From NCBI GenBank assembly GCA_005405945.1, contig BJHW01000001.1:8184001-8248000 (forward strand): DNA of 64,000 nucleotides, read 5' to 3'. Below are positions 38,073-50,900 of the stretch, piece by piece. The position numbers and the translations under genes were made by a program. Under the pieces are notes generated by a model. That model ran no database searches, had not been told where the DNA came from, and saw nothing but the letters and a program-made list of their open reading frames with translations. The DNA comes from Streptomyces violaceusniger. GTDB taxonomy: Bacteria; Actinomycetota; Actinomycetes; Streptomycetales; Streptomycetaceae. Each line of letters opens with the position of its first letter. Position 1 is the first letter of the stretch.

Positions 38073-38629
38073 TCAGCCCTCCGTCGGAGGGAGGACGAAC
38101 CAGACGGCCTTGCCATAGGGGGTCGGCCGGTAGCCCGCGTCCGCGCTGAGGGTCCGGATCAGCAGCAGACCGCGTCCGCCCTCGGCGAGGCCGTCGGGTC
38201 TTTTGGGCCCCTCGGGACGCCCCAGCGAGTCCAGCCCGCCGGGCGGATTCGGGTCCTGGTCGTGCACCTCGACCTGCCAGCCCCGGTCGGCACCAGCTCC
38301 ACCACCAGCTCTATCGGCTCGTCGCCGGTCGTGTGCCGCACAGCGTTGGCCACCAGCTCGGCCGTCAGCAGCTCCGCCGTGTCGCCGTCCACGGGCGCCC
38401 CGATGTCGGCCAGGGTGTTCCGGATCAGCGCACGCGCCAGCGGTACGGCGGCCGTCGTGTGCGGCAGGGCGAAGCGCCAGGTGGCGGCGTGGGAGGGATC
38501 GGGCACGGAGGGCGTCCAGTCGGTCGGCGTGAAGCGGAGTACCGCGGCCCTTGACGGTATGAAGCGGACGATAGTTCCGGAAGGGGCTGTGGACCACTCT
38601 TGGCGGGACCTAGGCACCGAATGGTGCAT
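38073..38629 (-). CDS. Anti-sigma-factor-like HATPase (RsbW family), one apparent frameshift
   Basis: About 185 residues once a -1 slip at the C run 38281-38284 is corrected. Single GHKL ATPase domain: N box ELLTAELVANAVRHTTGD, then GGWQVEVHDQDPNPP (G1 region, altered) and GRGLLLIRTLSADAGYRP (G2), ending GKAVWFVLPP. Such stand-alone kinases are abundant in Streptomyces and bind anti-sigma-antagonists or sigma factors. No partner gene is adjacent. Confidence 0.82.
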
Positions 38630-38718
38630 TCACGCTATACGGGGCAAATGGGTGACGCGGGTTGTCCGGCGGGAGGGTCCGCGCGCCGCGTGACAGCGTG
38701 ACGGCTTCGGCGATGGCT

Positions 38719-38865
38719 TCAGTGAGCGTCGCGGTGGCCCCGGCGGCACGAGGAAGGTCCCAGGGCCCGCATGGCGGCCTCGGCGGCCCGCGGGTCCCGG
38801 TCGCGCACGGCGTCCAGGACGGCGCGGTGGGCGGGGACCGGGTCCTCGCGGCGGACCAACGCCGC
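38719..38865 (-). pseudogene. C-terminal fragment of a GntR-family FCD-domain regulator
   Basis: The minus strand reads LVRREDPVPAHRAVLDAVRD, followed by RDPRAAEAAMRALG and soon a stop at 38719. This is the usual final helix pair of an FCD ligand-binding domain (HRAVLDAVRxRDPxAAExAMRAL). No DNA-binding part or start codon precedes it; the reading frame dissolves upstream. I take it as the remains of a regulator gene lost by deletion. Confidence 0.5.
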
Positions 38866-38931
38866 ACCCCACCGGGCCCGCGTGCGTGCGGGTCCCGGTG
38901 GGGGTGCGGCGGCCGGCCCCCGAAGGGGTGC

Positions 38932-40460
38932 TCAGATGTCGCGGAAGGTCTCGATCTGGGCGCCGATCGAGTTCAGCCGCTCCGCGAGGTCCTCGTAACC
39001 GCGGTTGATGACGTACACGTTGCGCAGCACGGAGGTGCCCGGCGCGGCCATCATCGCCAGCAGGACGACCACGGCGGGGCGCAGGGCGGGCGGGCACATC
39101 ATCTCGGCGGAGCGCCAGCGGGTCGGGCCCTCGACCAGGACGCGGTGCGGGTCGAGGAGTTTGACGTGGGCGCCGAGTCGGTTGAGCTCGGTGAGGTAGA
39201 TCGCGCGGTTGTCGTAGACCCAGTCGTGGATCAGCGTCGAGCCCTGGGCGACGGCCGCGATCGCCGCGAAGAAGGGCACGTTGTCGATGTTGACGCCGGG
39301 GAACGGCATCGGGTGGATCTTGTCGATGGGGGCCTGCAGCTTGGACGGGCGCACGGTCAGGTCGACCAGCCGGGTGCGGCCGTTGTCCGCCGCGTACTCC
39401 CGGCCGCGCTCGTGGTCCAGCCCCATCTCCTCCAGGACGGCGAGCTCGATCTCCAGGAACTCCACCGGCACCCGGCGGATCGTCAGCTCCGACTCGGTGA
39501 TGACGGCGGCGGCCAGCAGGCTCATCGCCTCGACCGGGTCCTCGGAGGGGGAGTAGTCGACATCGCGGTCGATGTGGGCCACGCCGTGGACGGTCAGCGT
39601 CGTGGTGCCCACGCCCTCGACCTTGACGCCCAACTCCTCCAGGAAGAAGCAGAGGTCCTGGACCATGTAGTTGGACGAGGCGTTGCGGATCACCGTGACG
39701 CCGTCGTGCCGGGCGGCCGCCAGCAGCGCGTTCTCGGTGACGGTGTCGCCGCGTTCGGTCAGCACGATGGCGCGGGTGGGGCGACCGAGCGGTCGACGTG
39801 GGAGTGGTACATCCCGTCGGTGGCGGTCACTTCGAGGCCGAAGTGGCGCAGGGCGGTCATATGCGGCTGCACGGTGCGGGTGCCGAGGTCGCAACCGCCC
39901 GCGTAGGGAATCCGGAAGCGGTCCATCCGGTGCAGCAGCGGGCCGAGGAACATGATGACGCTGCGCGTCCGGCGCGCGGCCTCGGTGTCCATGGCCTCGA
40001 GGTCCAGCTCGGCGGGCGGCACGATCTCCAGATCGGCGCCGTCGTTGATCCAGCGGGTGCGGACGCCGATGCTGCCCAGGACCTCGAGGATGCGGTAGAC
40101 CTCCTCGATCCTGGCGACCCTCCGCAGCGTCGTACGGCCCGCGTTGAGGAGCGTGGCGCACAGCAGCGCCACACACGCGTTCTTGCTCGTCTTGACGTCG
40201 ATGGCCCCGGACAGCCGGCGGCCGCCGACCACCCGGAGGTGCATCGGGCCCGCGTAGCCGAGGGAGACGATCTCGCTGTCCAGGGCCTCGCCGATCCTGG
40301 CGATCATCTCAAGACTGATGTTCTGGTTTCCCCGCTCAATGCGGTTGACCGCACTCTGGCTTGTGCCGAGGGCCTCCGCGAGCTGGGACTGGGTCCAGCC
40401 CCGGTGTTGACGGGCGTCACGGATGAGCTTGCCGATGCGTGAGAGGTAGTCGTCAGTCAT
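38932..40460 (-). CDS. murA2: HTH-domain fused UDP-N-acetylglucosamine 1-carboxyvinyltransferase (one apparent frameshift)
   Basis: About 509 residues. Residues 1-60 are an XRE helix-turn-helix (RDARQHRGWTQSQLAEALG, SQSAVNRIERG). The rest is an EPSP-synthase-fold MurA: the substrate Lys-Asn pair in VKTSKNACVALL, the catalytic-Cys loop YAGGCDLGTRTVQPHM, VTENALLAAARHDG, and PAVVVLLAMMAA. MurA transfers enolpyruvate from PEP to UDP-GlcNAc, the first step of peptidoglycan synthesis. The fused form is a known second MurA of Streptomyces (SCO5998-like). A -1 slip at the G run 39778-39781 (plus strand) splits it; one added base gives the expected length. Confidence 0.9.
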
Positions 40461-40472
40461 GGGGAAGAGGCT

Positions 40473-40488
40473 ATCTCACATATGAGAT
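40473..40488. promoter_or_regulatory. Dyad ATCTCA-CATA-TGAGAT over the murA2 start region
   Basis: Perfect 6-bp arms with a four-base centre, 13 bases upstream of the murA2 ATG. Because the gene product carries its own XRE domain, this is a candidate autoregulatory operator. It also lies within about 120 bases of the divergent DUF1648 gene. Confidence 0.45.
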
Positions 40489-40592
40489 GCATACGTGACG
40501 GGGGAGGCGGAGAGAGTGACGGTTCTCCACTCACGATTGTTCTATTAGTATGCAAACAAAGGGGGAAACGCGTGGTGAAGTGAGGGGTCGAT

Positions 40593-41575
40593 ATGCGTCC
40601 TGTCCGGCGGCGCGTGCTCATCGTCGTTCTGCCCTTCGCGCTGGCGTGGGCCGTGGTCATGGCGGCGTTCGCCGGGCTGCGCGACCGGCTGCCGGATCCG
40701 CTCGCCACGCATTTCGGCGCGGGCGGGAAGGCCGACGGATTCACCGGTACGGGTGCGTTCCTCTCGGTGGTCACCGCCGTCCTCCTCGGCTCCGGCCTCC
40801 TCACCCTCGTACCCGTCCTCCGCCTGACCAAGGGGCTCGGCGTCCAGCGGTTCGCGGTCGCCCTCGGCTACGGCATGTCCGGACTGCTGGGCTACGCCTT
40901 CGCCTCCCTGCTCTTCGCCAACGCCGACGCCACCCGCGCCTCCCGGGTCTCCCAGCCCCTGTGGCAGTTGGGCATCGCCCTCGCCGTCGCGGCCGTCATG
41001 GGCGCGCTGGGATGGCTGCTCGCGAGCCGTGACACGGCGCCCGAGGCCGATGCCGGGCGGCGGGCCGCCGCGCCCCGGCTCCCGCTGGCCAAGGGCGAAG
41101 TGGCCATCTGGACGCGCACCGTCGGATCGCCCGTGCTGCTCACCGTGGGCGCGGGGACCACGCTGCTGGCCGCTGTGCTGGTCCCCGTGGGCCGGGGACG
41201 GAGGCGTGGCTGATCGGCATGGGGCTGATCGTCATCGGGCTGGTCTGCACGGCACTGGCCCGCTGCCTGGTGACCGTCGACCGCCGGGGCCTCGCCGTGG
41301 CCTTATGGTTCGCCCCGCGGCCCCGGATGCGGATACCGCTGGACCGGATCGAGCGGGCCACCAGCCGCGAGGTCGCCGCGCTGAGCCTCGGCGGCTGGGG
41401 CTACCGGGTCCGCGGCGGCGGCAGCGCCCTGGTGTTCCGCTCCGGCGACGCGCTGTTCCTGACGCTCGCCACGGGCCGGGAGTTCGCGGTCACGGTGGAC
41501 GACGCCGCCACCGCCGCCGCCCTGCTCAACACCCTGATCGAGCGCGACCGCCCCGAGGCGGGGGAGCGCGGCTGA
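40593..41575 (+). CDS. DUF1648-domain membrane protein with a TTA codon (one apparent frameshift)
   Basis: About 327 residues after correcting a -1 slip at 41192-41197. It begins with helix VLIVVLPFALAWAVVMAAFAGL and the DUF1648 signature LPDPLATHFGAGGKADGF. Several more membrane segments (LLTLVPVLRL, GYAFASLLFA, LGIALAVAAVMGALGWLLA, LIGMGLIVIGLVCTALA) and a cytosolic PH-like C-terminus follow. The leucine codon TTA at 41303-41305 predicts bldA control. A GntR gene begins two bases after its stop; such pairs resemble the regulators of membrane stress in Firmicutes, but the role is unknown. Confidence 0.8.
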
Positions 41576-41576
41576 G

Positions 41577-41936
41577 ATGCTCTTCCGCGTCGACCCCGGC
41601 TCCGCGGTCCCGCTGGCCGACCAGATCGCCGCCTGCGTACGCGGCGCCATCGCCGACGGCACCGTACGCCCCGGCGAACGCCTCCCCGCCGCCCGCGCGC
41701 TCGGCGAATCCCTCGGCGTCAACGTCCACACGGTCCTGCGCGGCTACCAACGGCTCCGCGAGGAGGGCCTGATCGAACTGCGCCGTGGCCGCGGCGCGGT
41801 TGTCACCGGCGACCAGCCCACGGCCCGCGCCAGGCTCCTGGAGGGCGTCCAGGGCCTGGTGGACCAGGCCCGCGCCCTGGGCCTCTCCGACGAGGAGGTC
41901 CTGACCCTGGTCAGAACCCGCCTCGCGGGCGGCTGA
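41577..41936 (+). CDS. Short GntR-family regulator, YtrA type
   Basis: 119 residues: winged helix only (VPLADQIAACVRGAIADGTVRPGERLPAARALGESLGVNVHTVLRGYQRLREEGLIELRRGRGAVV) plus one C-terminal helix, no ligand domain. This is the YtrA subfamily layout, which normally represses the operon it belongs to. It directly follows the DUF1648 gene (one-base gap), so it probably autoregulates that pair. Confidence 0.9.
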   Translation: MLFRVDPGSAVPLADQIAACVRGAIADGTVRPGERLPAARALGESLGVNVHTVLRGYQRLREEGLIELRRGRGAVVTGDQPTARARLLEGVQGLVDQARALGLSDEEVLTLVRTRLAGG

Positions 41937-41949
41937 GGCCGATCAGGAT

Positions 41950-42517
41950 TCAGAATTCGGAGGTGTCCAGCTCCAGGCCGAACGGCTCGGGGAGCGGGAG
42001 CGGGGTGCCGAAGGGGTGGGGGCCGTCCACCTTGGTGTAGCCGAGGTTCCCGGGCACCGAATAGAGCGTGCAGGCGCGCTGCTGCCGGTCGACCAGCAGA
42101 TACAGCGGGGCGCCGTACTCGGCATAGCGGCGCCGCTTGACGACCCGGTCGGTGTCTCCGTTCGAGTCGGAGGTCACCTCGACGATCAGGAGGGTCTGGT
42201 CAGGGAGCAGGGCCCCGGCGCCTTTGGCGAGTTCGCGTGGCACAACGGCCAGATCCGGTACGTACCAATTGCTACTGCCCGGCAAGTCCAGATTTCCCGA
42301 CCCAGCTCTGCAGCCGAGCTTGCGCATGACCGGCCCGATCTGTTCGCGGATCACATCGGCGGCGTTCTCGTGGTCCCACGTCGGTGACAACTGTTCGATG
42401 ACCCCTCCACGATCTGCACCCGATCGTCCCCCGGATGTGCTGGATCGCGTACTTCAATGCGGTTTCGGGGTCGTCGGCCACATACGAAGCCGTTTCCGAA
42501 TGGGGTTGCGCGCTCAT
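41950..42517 (-). CDS. Uma2-family (DUF820) putative endonuclease (two apparent frameshifts)
   Basis: About 189 residues when -1 slips at C runs 42402-42405 and 42428-42432 are corrected, which is the usual length of this family. It starts MSAQPHSETASY at ATG 42517 with GGAGG four bases upstream. The PD-(D/E)XK-like core is visible: VPDLAVVPRE (Asp), LIVEVTSDSNGDTDRVVKRRRYAEYG (Glu-x-Lys-like ExVxS motif), PLYLLVDRQ. The family is annotated as endonuclease but its biological role is unsettled. Two slips within 30 bases make real decay more possible here than elsewhere. Confidence 0.78.
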
Positions 42518-42607
42518 CGGTCCTCCACCTGGCGGCGTAGCTGCAGCATGACGACTGCGCAAGGTCTATCGCAATCCTCCACGGGCTTGGGCAAATGTGC
42601 CCAGTAG

Positions 42608-43506
42608 TCACCCATACCGGTGACGATCCCCCGTCACCACCGCCGCCAGTGTCCGGGCCGGGCCGTCGACCGCGGGGCCGTGGAGGAGTTCGGTGCGGTG
42701 GACCAGGCGGGGGGCGATCAGGGGGACGTGACGATGCCGGGGGTGCCCTTGGTGGCGGGGTGGGGGAGCAGGGCCAGGCCGTGACCGGCGGCGGTGAGGG
42801 CGAGGAGGCCGCGGACGTCGGTCCCCTCGTACGTCAGCGAGGCGCGGAAGCCGTCGGTCCGGCTGACCGCGCGCAGCTGCTCCAGCGGCATGGCGGCGTC
42901 CGGGGCGTCCAGCCAGTGGGCGTCGGCGAGGTCGGCCAGCCGCAGGCCGAGGCGGCGGGCCAGCGGGTGGCCGGTGGGCAGGGCCACCACCAGCGGGGCC
43001 TCCGCGACCGTGACCGCGGTGAGCGGGCCCACCTCGGGCAGCGGCAGGGCGTCGGCGGGGGTGGCAGGGCCGTCGACCAGCCCCAGGTCCAGGGTCCCGG
43101 ACGCCACCGCGGCCGGGATCTCCCGGCGGCCGAGGATCCGCAGGGAGGCTTTGGCGGCCGGATGCGCCTGCCGCACCCGGTCCAGGGCGGCGGCGATTCT
43201 CGGGGTCATCGCCAGCGGCGAGGCCCCTGCCACCAGCCGGGCGGCGCCCGACCCCGACAGCCGCTCGATGTCGGCCCGCGCCGCGTCCAGACGGAGCAGC
43301 AGCGGCCCGGCGTGTTCCAGCAGCCGGGCGCCCGCGCTGGTGAGCATGACCGGCCGCCGGGTCAGCAGCGACGTCCGCAGATCCGCTTCGAGTGACGCGA
43401 TGTGCTCGGAGACCGCCGCCGGGGTGAAGCCCAGCTCATGGGCGGCGTCGGAGAAGGATCCGCAGCGGGCCACGGAGACGAACGTGCGGAGCAGATGCGG
43501 GTCCAT
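42608..43506 (-). CDS. LysR-family transcriptional regulator (one apparent frameshift near its end)
   Basis: About 299 residues with correction of a -1 slip at the G run 42721-42725; without it the protein stops 37 residues early at TSP. HTH: MDPHLLRTFVSVARCGSFSDAAHELGFTPAAVSEHIASLEADL. Substrate-binding domain: LVAGASPLAMTPRIAAALDRV, LDLGLVDGP, LVVALPTGHPLA. Start ATG 43506. No divergent partner gene lies next to it: upstream is the aconitase control region. Target unknown. Confidence 0.88.
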
Positions 43507-43738
43507 GGCAGCAGTATCGCGGTGGCGGAGGTGGCTCAGTCGGCGATCACCCTTACCAGTGAAGACGGGGAAAGACGGGGAACACGGGCGCACACGGCCG
43601 AGCACCAGAGGGGAACGCGGCCGCACGCGAGTGAGCACGACTGAACGCCGCTGAACAGGCCCGGACCAGGCTCGGCGGCCCCCGGACCGCGCTCGCACCC
43701 GGGCAGGACATGACCGCACGAGGGCGATGTACTAGAGT

Positions 43739-43756
43739 TATCTCGACATCGAGATA
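43739..43756. promoter_or_regulatory. 18-base palindrome TATCTCGA-CA-TCGAGATA upstream of acnA
   Basis: Perfect 8-base arms around CA, 134 bases before the aconitase GTG. It is close to a possible -10 (TAGAGT at 43734). The binding protein is not known to me. Confidence 0.6.
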
Positions 43757-43784
43757 TCTGCTGGAAGGCGCATCGTCGCCCCGT

Positions 43785-43803
43785 GCCGGTAAGGCTTACC
43801 TAA
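43785..43803. promoter_or_regulatory. Iron-box-like site (DmdR1/IdeR type) upstream of acnA
   Basis: GCCGGTAAGGCTTACCTAA agrees at 14 of 19 positions with the Streptomyces DmdR1 consensus TTAGGTTAGGCTCACCTAA. It contains the perfect inverted repeat GGTAAG-G-CTTACC. Aconitase is an iron-sulfur enzyme, so iron control is sensible. Further TTAGG-like half sites follow to 43820. Confidence 0.5.
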
Positions 43804-43889
43804 CTTAGCCATACCTTAGCGGATCGGCGCGGGCATGTGACGGCAGCATTGCGGTGGTACGCGCGAAAACATGCATGAAGGAGACTGTC

Positions 43890-46606
<2,717 letters not shown>

Positions 46607-46623
46607 GCGCGGCTCGCGGCGGC

Positions 46624-46657
46624 GACGGGCCGCACCCCTGGCGGGGTGCGGCCCGTC
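46624..46657 (+). terminator. Perfect 15-bp hairpin after acnA
   Basis: Arms GACGGGCCGCACCCC (46624-46638) and GGGGTGCGGCCCGTC (46643-46657) around TGGC, 18 bases after the aconitase stop. Confidence 0.9.
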
Positions 46658-46881
46658 CGCGTGCGCGGCGGGTGATCCCGCATGCCGCGCCCGCGCCGCG
46701 CCCGGCACGGCCGTGCCGGCGGCCCCGCCGGCCGCGCCCTCGTCGCCGCCCGCACGATCCGCAGCGCGGCCGCCCGCCCACCGCCGCTCTCGGCGGCGGC
46801 CGCCCGCCGGCGCTCCGCGCCCGGCGACAGCGGCGAGGGGCGGTGTGCGGCCCGTGAGCGGCCCGGGAGCTACAGACGCGG

Positions 46882-47763
46882 TCAGAGAAACGTCCCCGAA
46901 GGGATGTACGGCATCGGCGGCGGCATCCCCCGCAGACACACATAGCCGCTCGTGGACAGTTCGAGCCCGGCCTCGATCCCCACGTCCACCGCCCACTGCT
47001 GCTCGGCCGTCAGCCCCGGCACCCGCGCGTCGGCGCCCTCCGGAAGGCACAACAGCGCGGCGGTCAGCAGCCGTTTCGCCAGCCGCCGGGAGGTCGCGGC
47101 CAGCATTTCGACCTTGCCGTCCTCGCCGACGTAGCAGTAGCCGCTGCCCGCCAGGTCGTCCACCACCAGCAGCCGCCGCTGGGTGAGCAGCAGTTCGTGG
47201 TCGGCGCCGTGCGCACCGCCCCGGGTGCGGCGGTCCACCGAGTCCAGCAGGTCCCGGTGGCGGGCCACGCCCTCGTGCACCGCGCCGTCCGGCGGGGACA
47301 GCCGCTCCTTGGTCTCCGGTCCGACCGTGCCGCGCAACCGCATCGCCGGATGCAGCGCGAACCCCGCGCGCCGGTAGGTGCTCGCCGCGCGCGGATCCTC
47401 CGATCCGCAGATGATGCCGCGCAGACACCCCCGCCCATACAGCAGCGCCGCGGCCAGCAACTCCCTGCCCACGCCCTGGCGTTGGGCCCGCGGCAGCACC
47501 GCGAACATCGACAGTCCCCAGGTGCCCTCGCGCCGGGCCGACAGCGCCACGCCGAGCGGCATCCCGGCCTTGTCCAGGGCGAGCCAGCAGCCGCCCGGGT
47601 CGGTGCGGGCGAGATGGCGGTTCCGCTCATGGACCTCGGCCACGTACCCCGGCGGCCATCCGTCCTTGCCCGCGAGGGCGGCGGAGTCCCCGAAGGCGGC
47701 GGCCACCACCTCCCATGCCGCCTCGGCGTCCTCGTCGGTGTCACGTAGCTGGCGGAGGATCAT
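46882..47763 (-). CDS. GNAT-family N-acetyltransferase
   Basis: 293 residues from ATG 47763 (MILRQLRDTDEDAEAAWEVV). The GNAT core occupies about 1-150: GCWLALDKAGMPLGVALSAR, then WGLSMFAVLPRAQRQGVGRELLAAALLYGR, with the acetyl-CoA loop RAQRQGVG, and YRRAGFALHPAMRLRG. The C-terminal 140 residues form a second, weakly similar half, so it may be a double-GNAT protein. Divergent from the first GH92 gene. Substrate unknown. Confidence 0.85.
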   Translation of the reverse strand: MILRQLRDTDEDAEAAWEVVAAAFGDSAALAGKDGWPPGYVAEVHERNRHLARTDPGGCWLALDKAGMPLGVALSARREGTWGLSMFAVLPRAQRQGVGRELLAAALLYGRGCLRGIICGSEDPRAASTYRRAGFALHPAMRLRGTVGPETKERLSPPDGAVHEGVARHRDLLDSVDRRTRGGAHGADHELLLTQRRLLVVDDLAGSGYCYVGEDGKVEMLAATSRRLAKRLLTAALLCLPEGADARVPGLTAEQQWAVDVGIEAGLELSTSGYVCLRGMPPPMPYIPSGTFL

Positions 47764-47832
47764 GCGCCCATGATGGCGCGTCCGATGAGCGATTGTCGGT
47801 ACGCGGAAGCGGCTTGCTCGACCGGCGAACGC

Positions 47833-47844
47833 GACAACGTTGTC
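47833..47844. promoter_or_regulatory. Palindrome GACAACGTTGTC upstream of first GH92 gene
   Basis: Perfect 12-base palindrome with central CG, typical of LacI-family operators. The identical sequence occurs before the second GH92 gene (55683-55694). It lies about 150 bases upstream of the GH92 ATG. Confidence 0.7.
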
Positions 47845-47993
47845 AGGCTGACTGTAACGATCAGTACGCCGCCAACCGGGTGTCCCTGTCAAGACCGTCC
47901 CCGCACCCTTACGGCCGACGGCCCCGTGCGGTACGGTCCCCACGGCTTGCTCGACCCGGCGATCGCGGCCCTTCCGAACAAGGTGGGACCGCA

Positions 47994-50900
47994 ATGCCCT
48001 CAAGACCCCTGGCCGCCCTGGCGGCCGCGGCCCTGACCGCGGGGCTCCTCGCCACCGCGGCCACCGCGCCCGCGTCGGCCGCCCCGCCGCCGACGCTGGT
48101 CAAGGACCCGGCGGCGTACGTCGATCCGCTCATCGGCGGCTCGGCCGGCGGCAACACCTTCCCCGGCGCCGTCGCGCCCTTCGGCATGCTGTCGTGGAGC
48201 CCGGAGAACACCCGCGGCGACGCCACCCGGACGGCCGCGCCCGGCGGCTACCACTACGACGCCACCCGCGTCCGCGGCTTCAGCCTCACCCATATGTCCG
48301 GCACCGGCTGTGCCGGCGGCGCGGGCGACATCCCCTTCTTCCCCCACGTCGGCGAGGTCACCTCCTCACCCGCAGCCGACACCAAGGACCAGGTCTACGC
48401 CTCCGACTTCAGCCACTCCGACGAGACCGCCGAACCCGGCCGCTACAAGGTCTCCCTCGCCTCAGGCGCCGGTGCGGAGCTGACCGCCACCGCCCGCACC
48501 GGCTCGGCCCGCTTCACCTACCCCGAGGGCAAGACCGCCTCCCTGCTGATCCGCACCTCCTCCTCGGAGGTCGGCAGCACCGACGCCGACCTCACCATCG
48601 ACCCGGCGCACCGCACCGTCTCCGGCTCGGTCACCAGCGGCAACTTCTGCGGCTACCTCGACCCCGAGGGGCGCCGCAGCTACTACACGCTGCACTTCAC
48701 CGCCACGTTCGACACCCCGTTCACCACCCAGGGCACCTGGCGGGACGGCACCCTGCGGCCCGGCACCACCAGCGCGGAGGGCGGCTCCGGCGGCTATGGC
48801 ACCGACGGCCGCCCGGTGGCCGGGAAGGGCTCCGGCGGCTATCTCCAATTCGCCCCGGGGACCCGCCGGGTGGGCGTCAAGGTCGGCATCAGCTACGTCA
48901 GCGACCAGGGCGCCCGGGCCAACCTCGCGGCCGAGAACCCGCCGCGGCGCGGGTTCGACCAGGTGCGGAGCGCCGCGTACGACGCCTGGCGGCGGCAGCT
49001 GTCCGCCATCCGGGTCGGCGGCGGCGCGGACGCGGACCGCACCACGTTCTACACCGCGCTCTACCACTCGCTGCTGCACCCGAACGTCATCAGCGACGCC
49101 GACGGCCGCTACCGGGGCAGCGACGGCGAGGTGCACCGGGTGAGCCGGGGTCACCGGGCCCAGTACGGCACCTTCTCCGGCTGGGACGTCTACCGCTCCC
49201 AACTCCAGCTGCTCACCCTGCTGGAGCCGGACAAGGGCTCGGACATCGCCCAGTCCCTGCTGAACCTCGCCCGGCAGAACGGCGGCGTCTGGGACCGCTG
49301 GCTCCAGGGCGCCTCGGGGACGCATGTGATGAACGGCGACCCGTCGGCCGCCGCGCTCGCCGGGATCCGGGCCTTCGGCGGCGACGACTTCGACCTCGAC
49401 GCCGCCCTCGACTCGCTCGTCAAGGCGGCCACCGAGCCGACCGAGAAGGACCTCAGCCCGGCGGGCAAGCCCATCATGTCGGTCGGTCAGCGGCCCTCCC
49501 TGGACGCGTACCTGAAGCTCCACTACATGCCGTCCGTCTCCAACGCCTGGGGCGGCGCGGCCGAGACCCTGGAGATGTCCGGCGCGGACTTCGCCCTCTC
49601 CCAGCTGGCGCGGGCCGCGGGCCGCCAGGACACCGCCGAGACCTTCGCGCGCCGCGCCCAGTGGTGGCAGAACAACTTCAACGCCGCCGCCGACCCGGAG
49701 ACCGGCGGCTATGCCGCCAACCGTAAGGCCGACGGCAGCTGGGTCACCGGCTTCACCCCGGCCACCGGCAACGGCTTCGTGGAGGGCACCAGCGCCCAGT
49801 ACACCTGGATGGTCCCGCACAACCCCGCCGGTCTCTTCGCCGCCATGGGCGGTAAGGACGCCGCGGTGAAGCGTCTGGACGCCTTCTTCCACGACGCCGA
49901 CGGGGGCTGGGCGCTCACGGGGGCGGGCGGCGAGAAGTCCGAGCTGGACAACGAGCCGTCGATCAACGTCCCCTATCTGTACGCCTACGCCGGGCAGCCG
50001 TACAAGACGCAGGAGACCGTGCGCGCCGCGATGCGCCGGCTGTGGACCACGAAGTCCGACGGCATCCCCGGCAACGACGACCTCGGCGAGATGTCCTCGT
50101 GGTACGTCTTCTCCGCCCTCGGCATGTATCCGCAGGTGCCCTCCCGCGCCGAACTGGTCCTGGCCTCGCCCCTCTTCCCGCGGATCGAGATCGACCGCGG
50201 CGGCCGGGACATCTCCATCCGCGCCCCGCAGGCCGCGCCCGGCGCGCCGTACGTCCAGGCGCTGAAGGTGAACGGGCGGGCGAGCGACCGCCCCTGGCTG
50301 CCGGAGTCCTTCGTGACGCACGGCGGAACGCTGGACTACACCCTGTCCGACGCCCCCGACCGCGCCTGGGGCTCGGCCCCGTCCGACGTCCCGCCCTCCT
50401 TCCGCGAGGGCGAGCAGCCGTACCAGATCGGGGTCGGGCCCACCACGGGCACGCTCGCCCCGGGCGACAGCCTGACCGTGAAGGTGGCCGCCGTCCCGGT
50501 CAGCGAGGGCGACCGCCCGAGGTGCGCTTCACCACCGACGCCCCCGACGGGATCACCGCCTCACCCGCCTCCGGGACGGTGGGCCCGGACGGCACGGCGG
50601 AGATCTCCCTGCACGCGGGGAAGGACACGGCCGAGGGCTTCTACGACGCGAAGGTGACGGTGACCAGCGAGGGCACCGAGGTCGTCCAGCCGATCACGCT
50701 GACCGTGGCCGCCCCCGGCTCGCTGCTCGCCGCGTACAACAACGTCGGCGCGACCGAGGACGCCGGCGAGCACGACGAGGGTGACTACGACGGCGGCGGC
50801 TGGAGCTACTCCCGCCAGGCCCTCGCCGCGGCCGGCCTCGAGCCGGGCGCCAAGGGGACCACCCAGGGCCTGGACTACACCTGGCCCGCCTCCCCGTCCG

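Larger units (their letters stand above)
43507..43889. other. Control region between LysR gene and aconitase
   Basis: About 380 bases between divergent genes, AT-rich for this genome from 43720 to 43830. It carries an 18-base palindrome and an iron-box-like site (separate entries), and the aconitase ribosome site GAAGGAGA at 43877-43884. Confidence 0.6.

Noticed and set aside
38630..39097. Protein-coding gene downstream of murA2 on the minus strand
   Set aside because: The open frame runs antisense-like through the murA2 end in a different frame; only the short FCD fragment has family similarity.
38932..40460. Separate HTH-MurA N-terminal gene and MurA C-terminal gene
   Set aside because: One added base in the run 39778-39781 joins them into the 509-residue protein known from Streptomyces.
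42518..42607. Small gene between Uma2 and LysR genes
   Set aside because: The corrected LysR end and the Uma2 start leave under 100 bases and no frame with a ribosome site.
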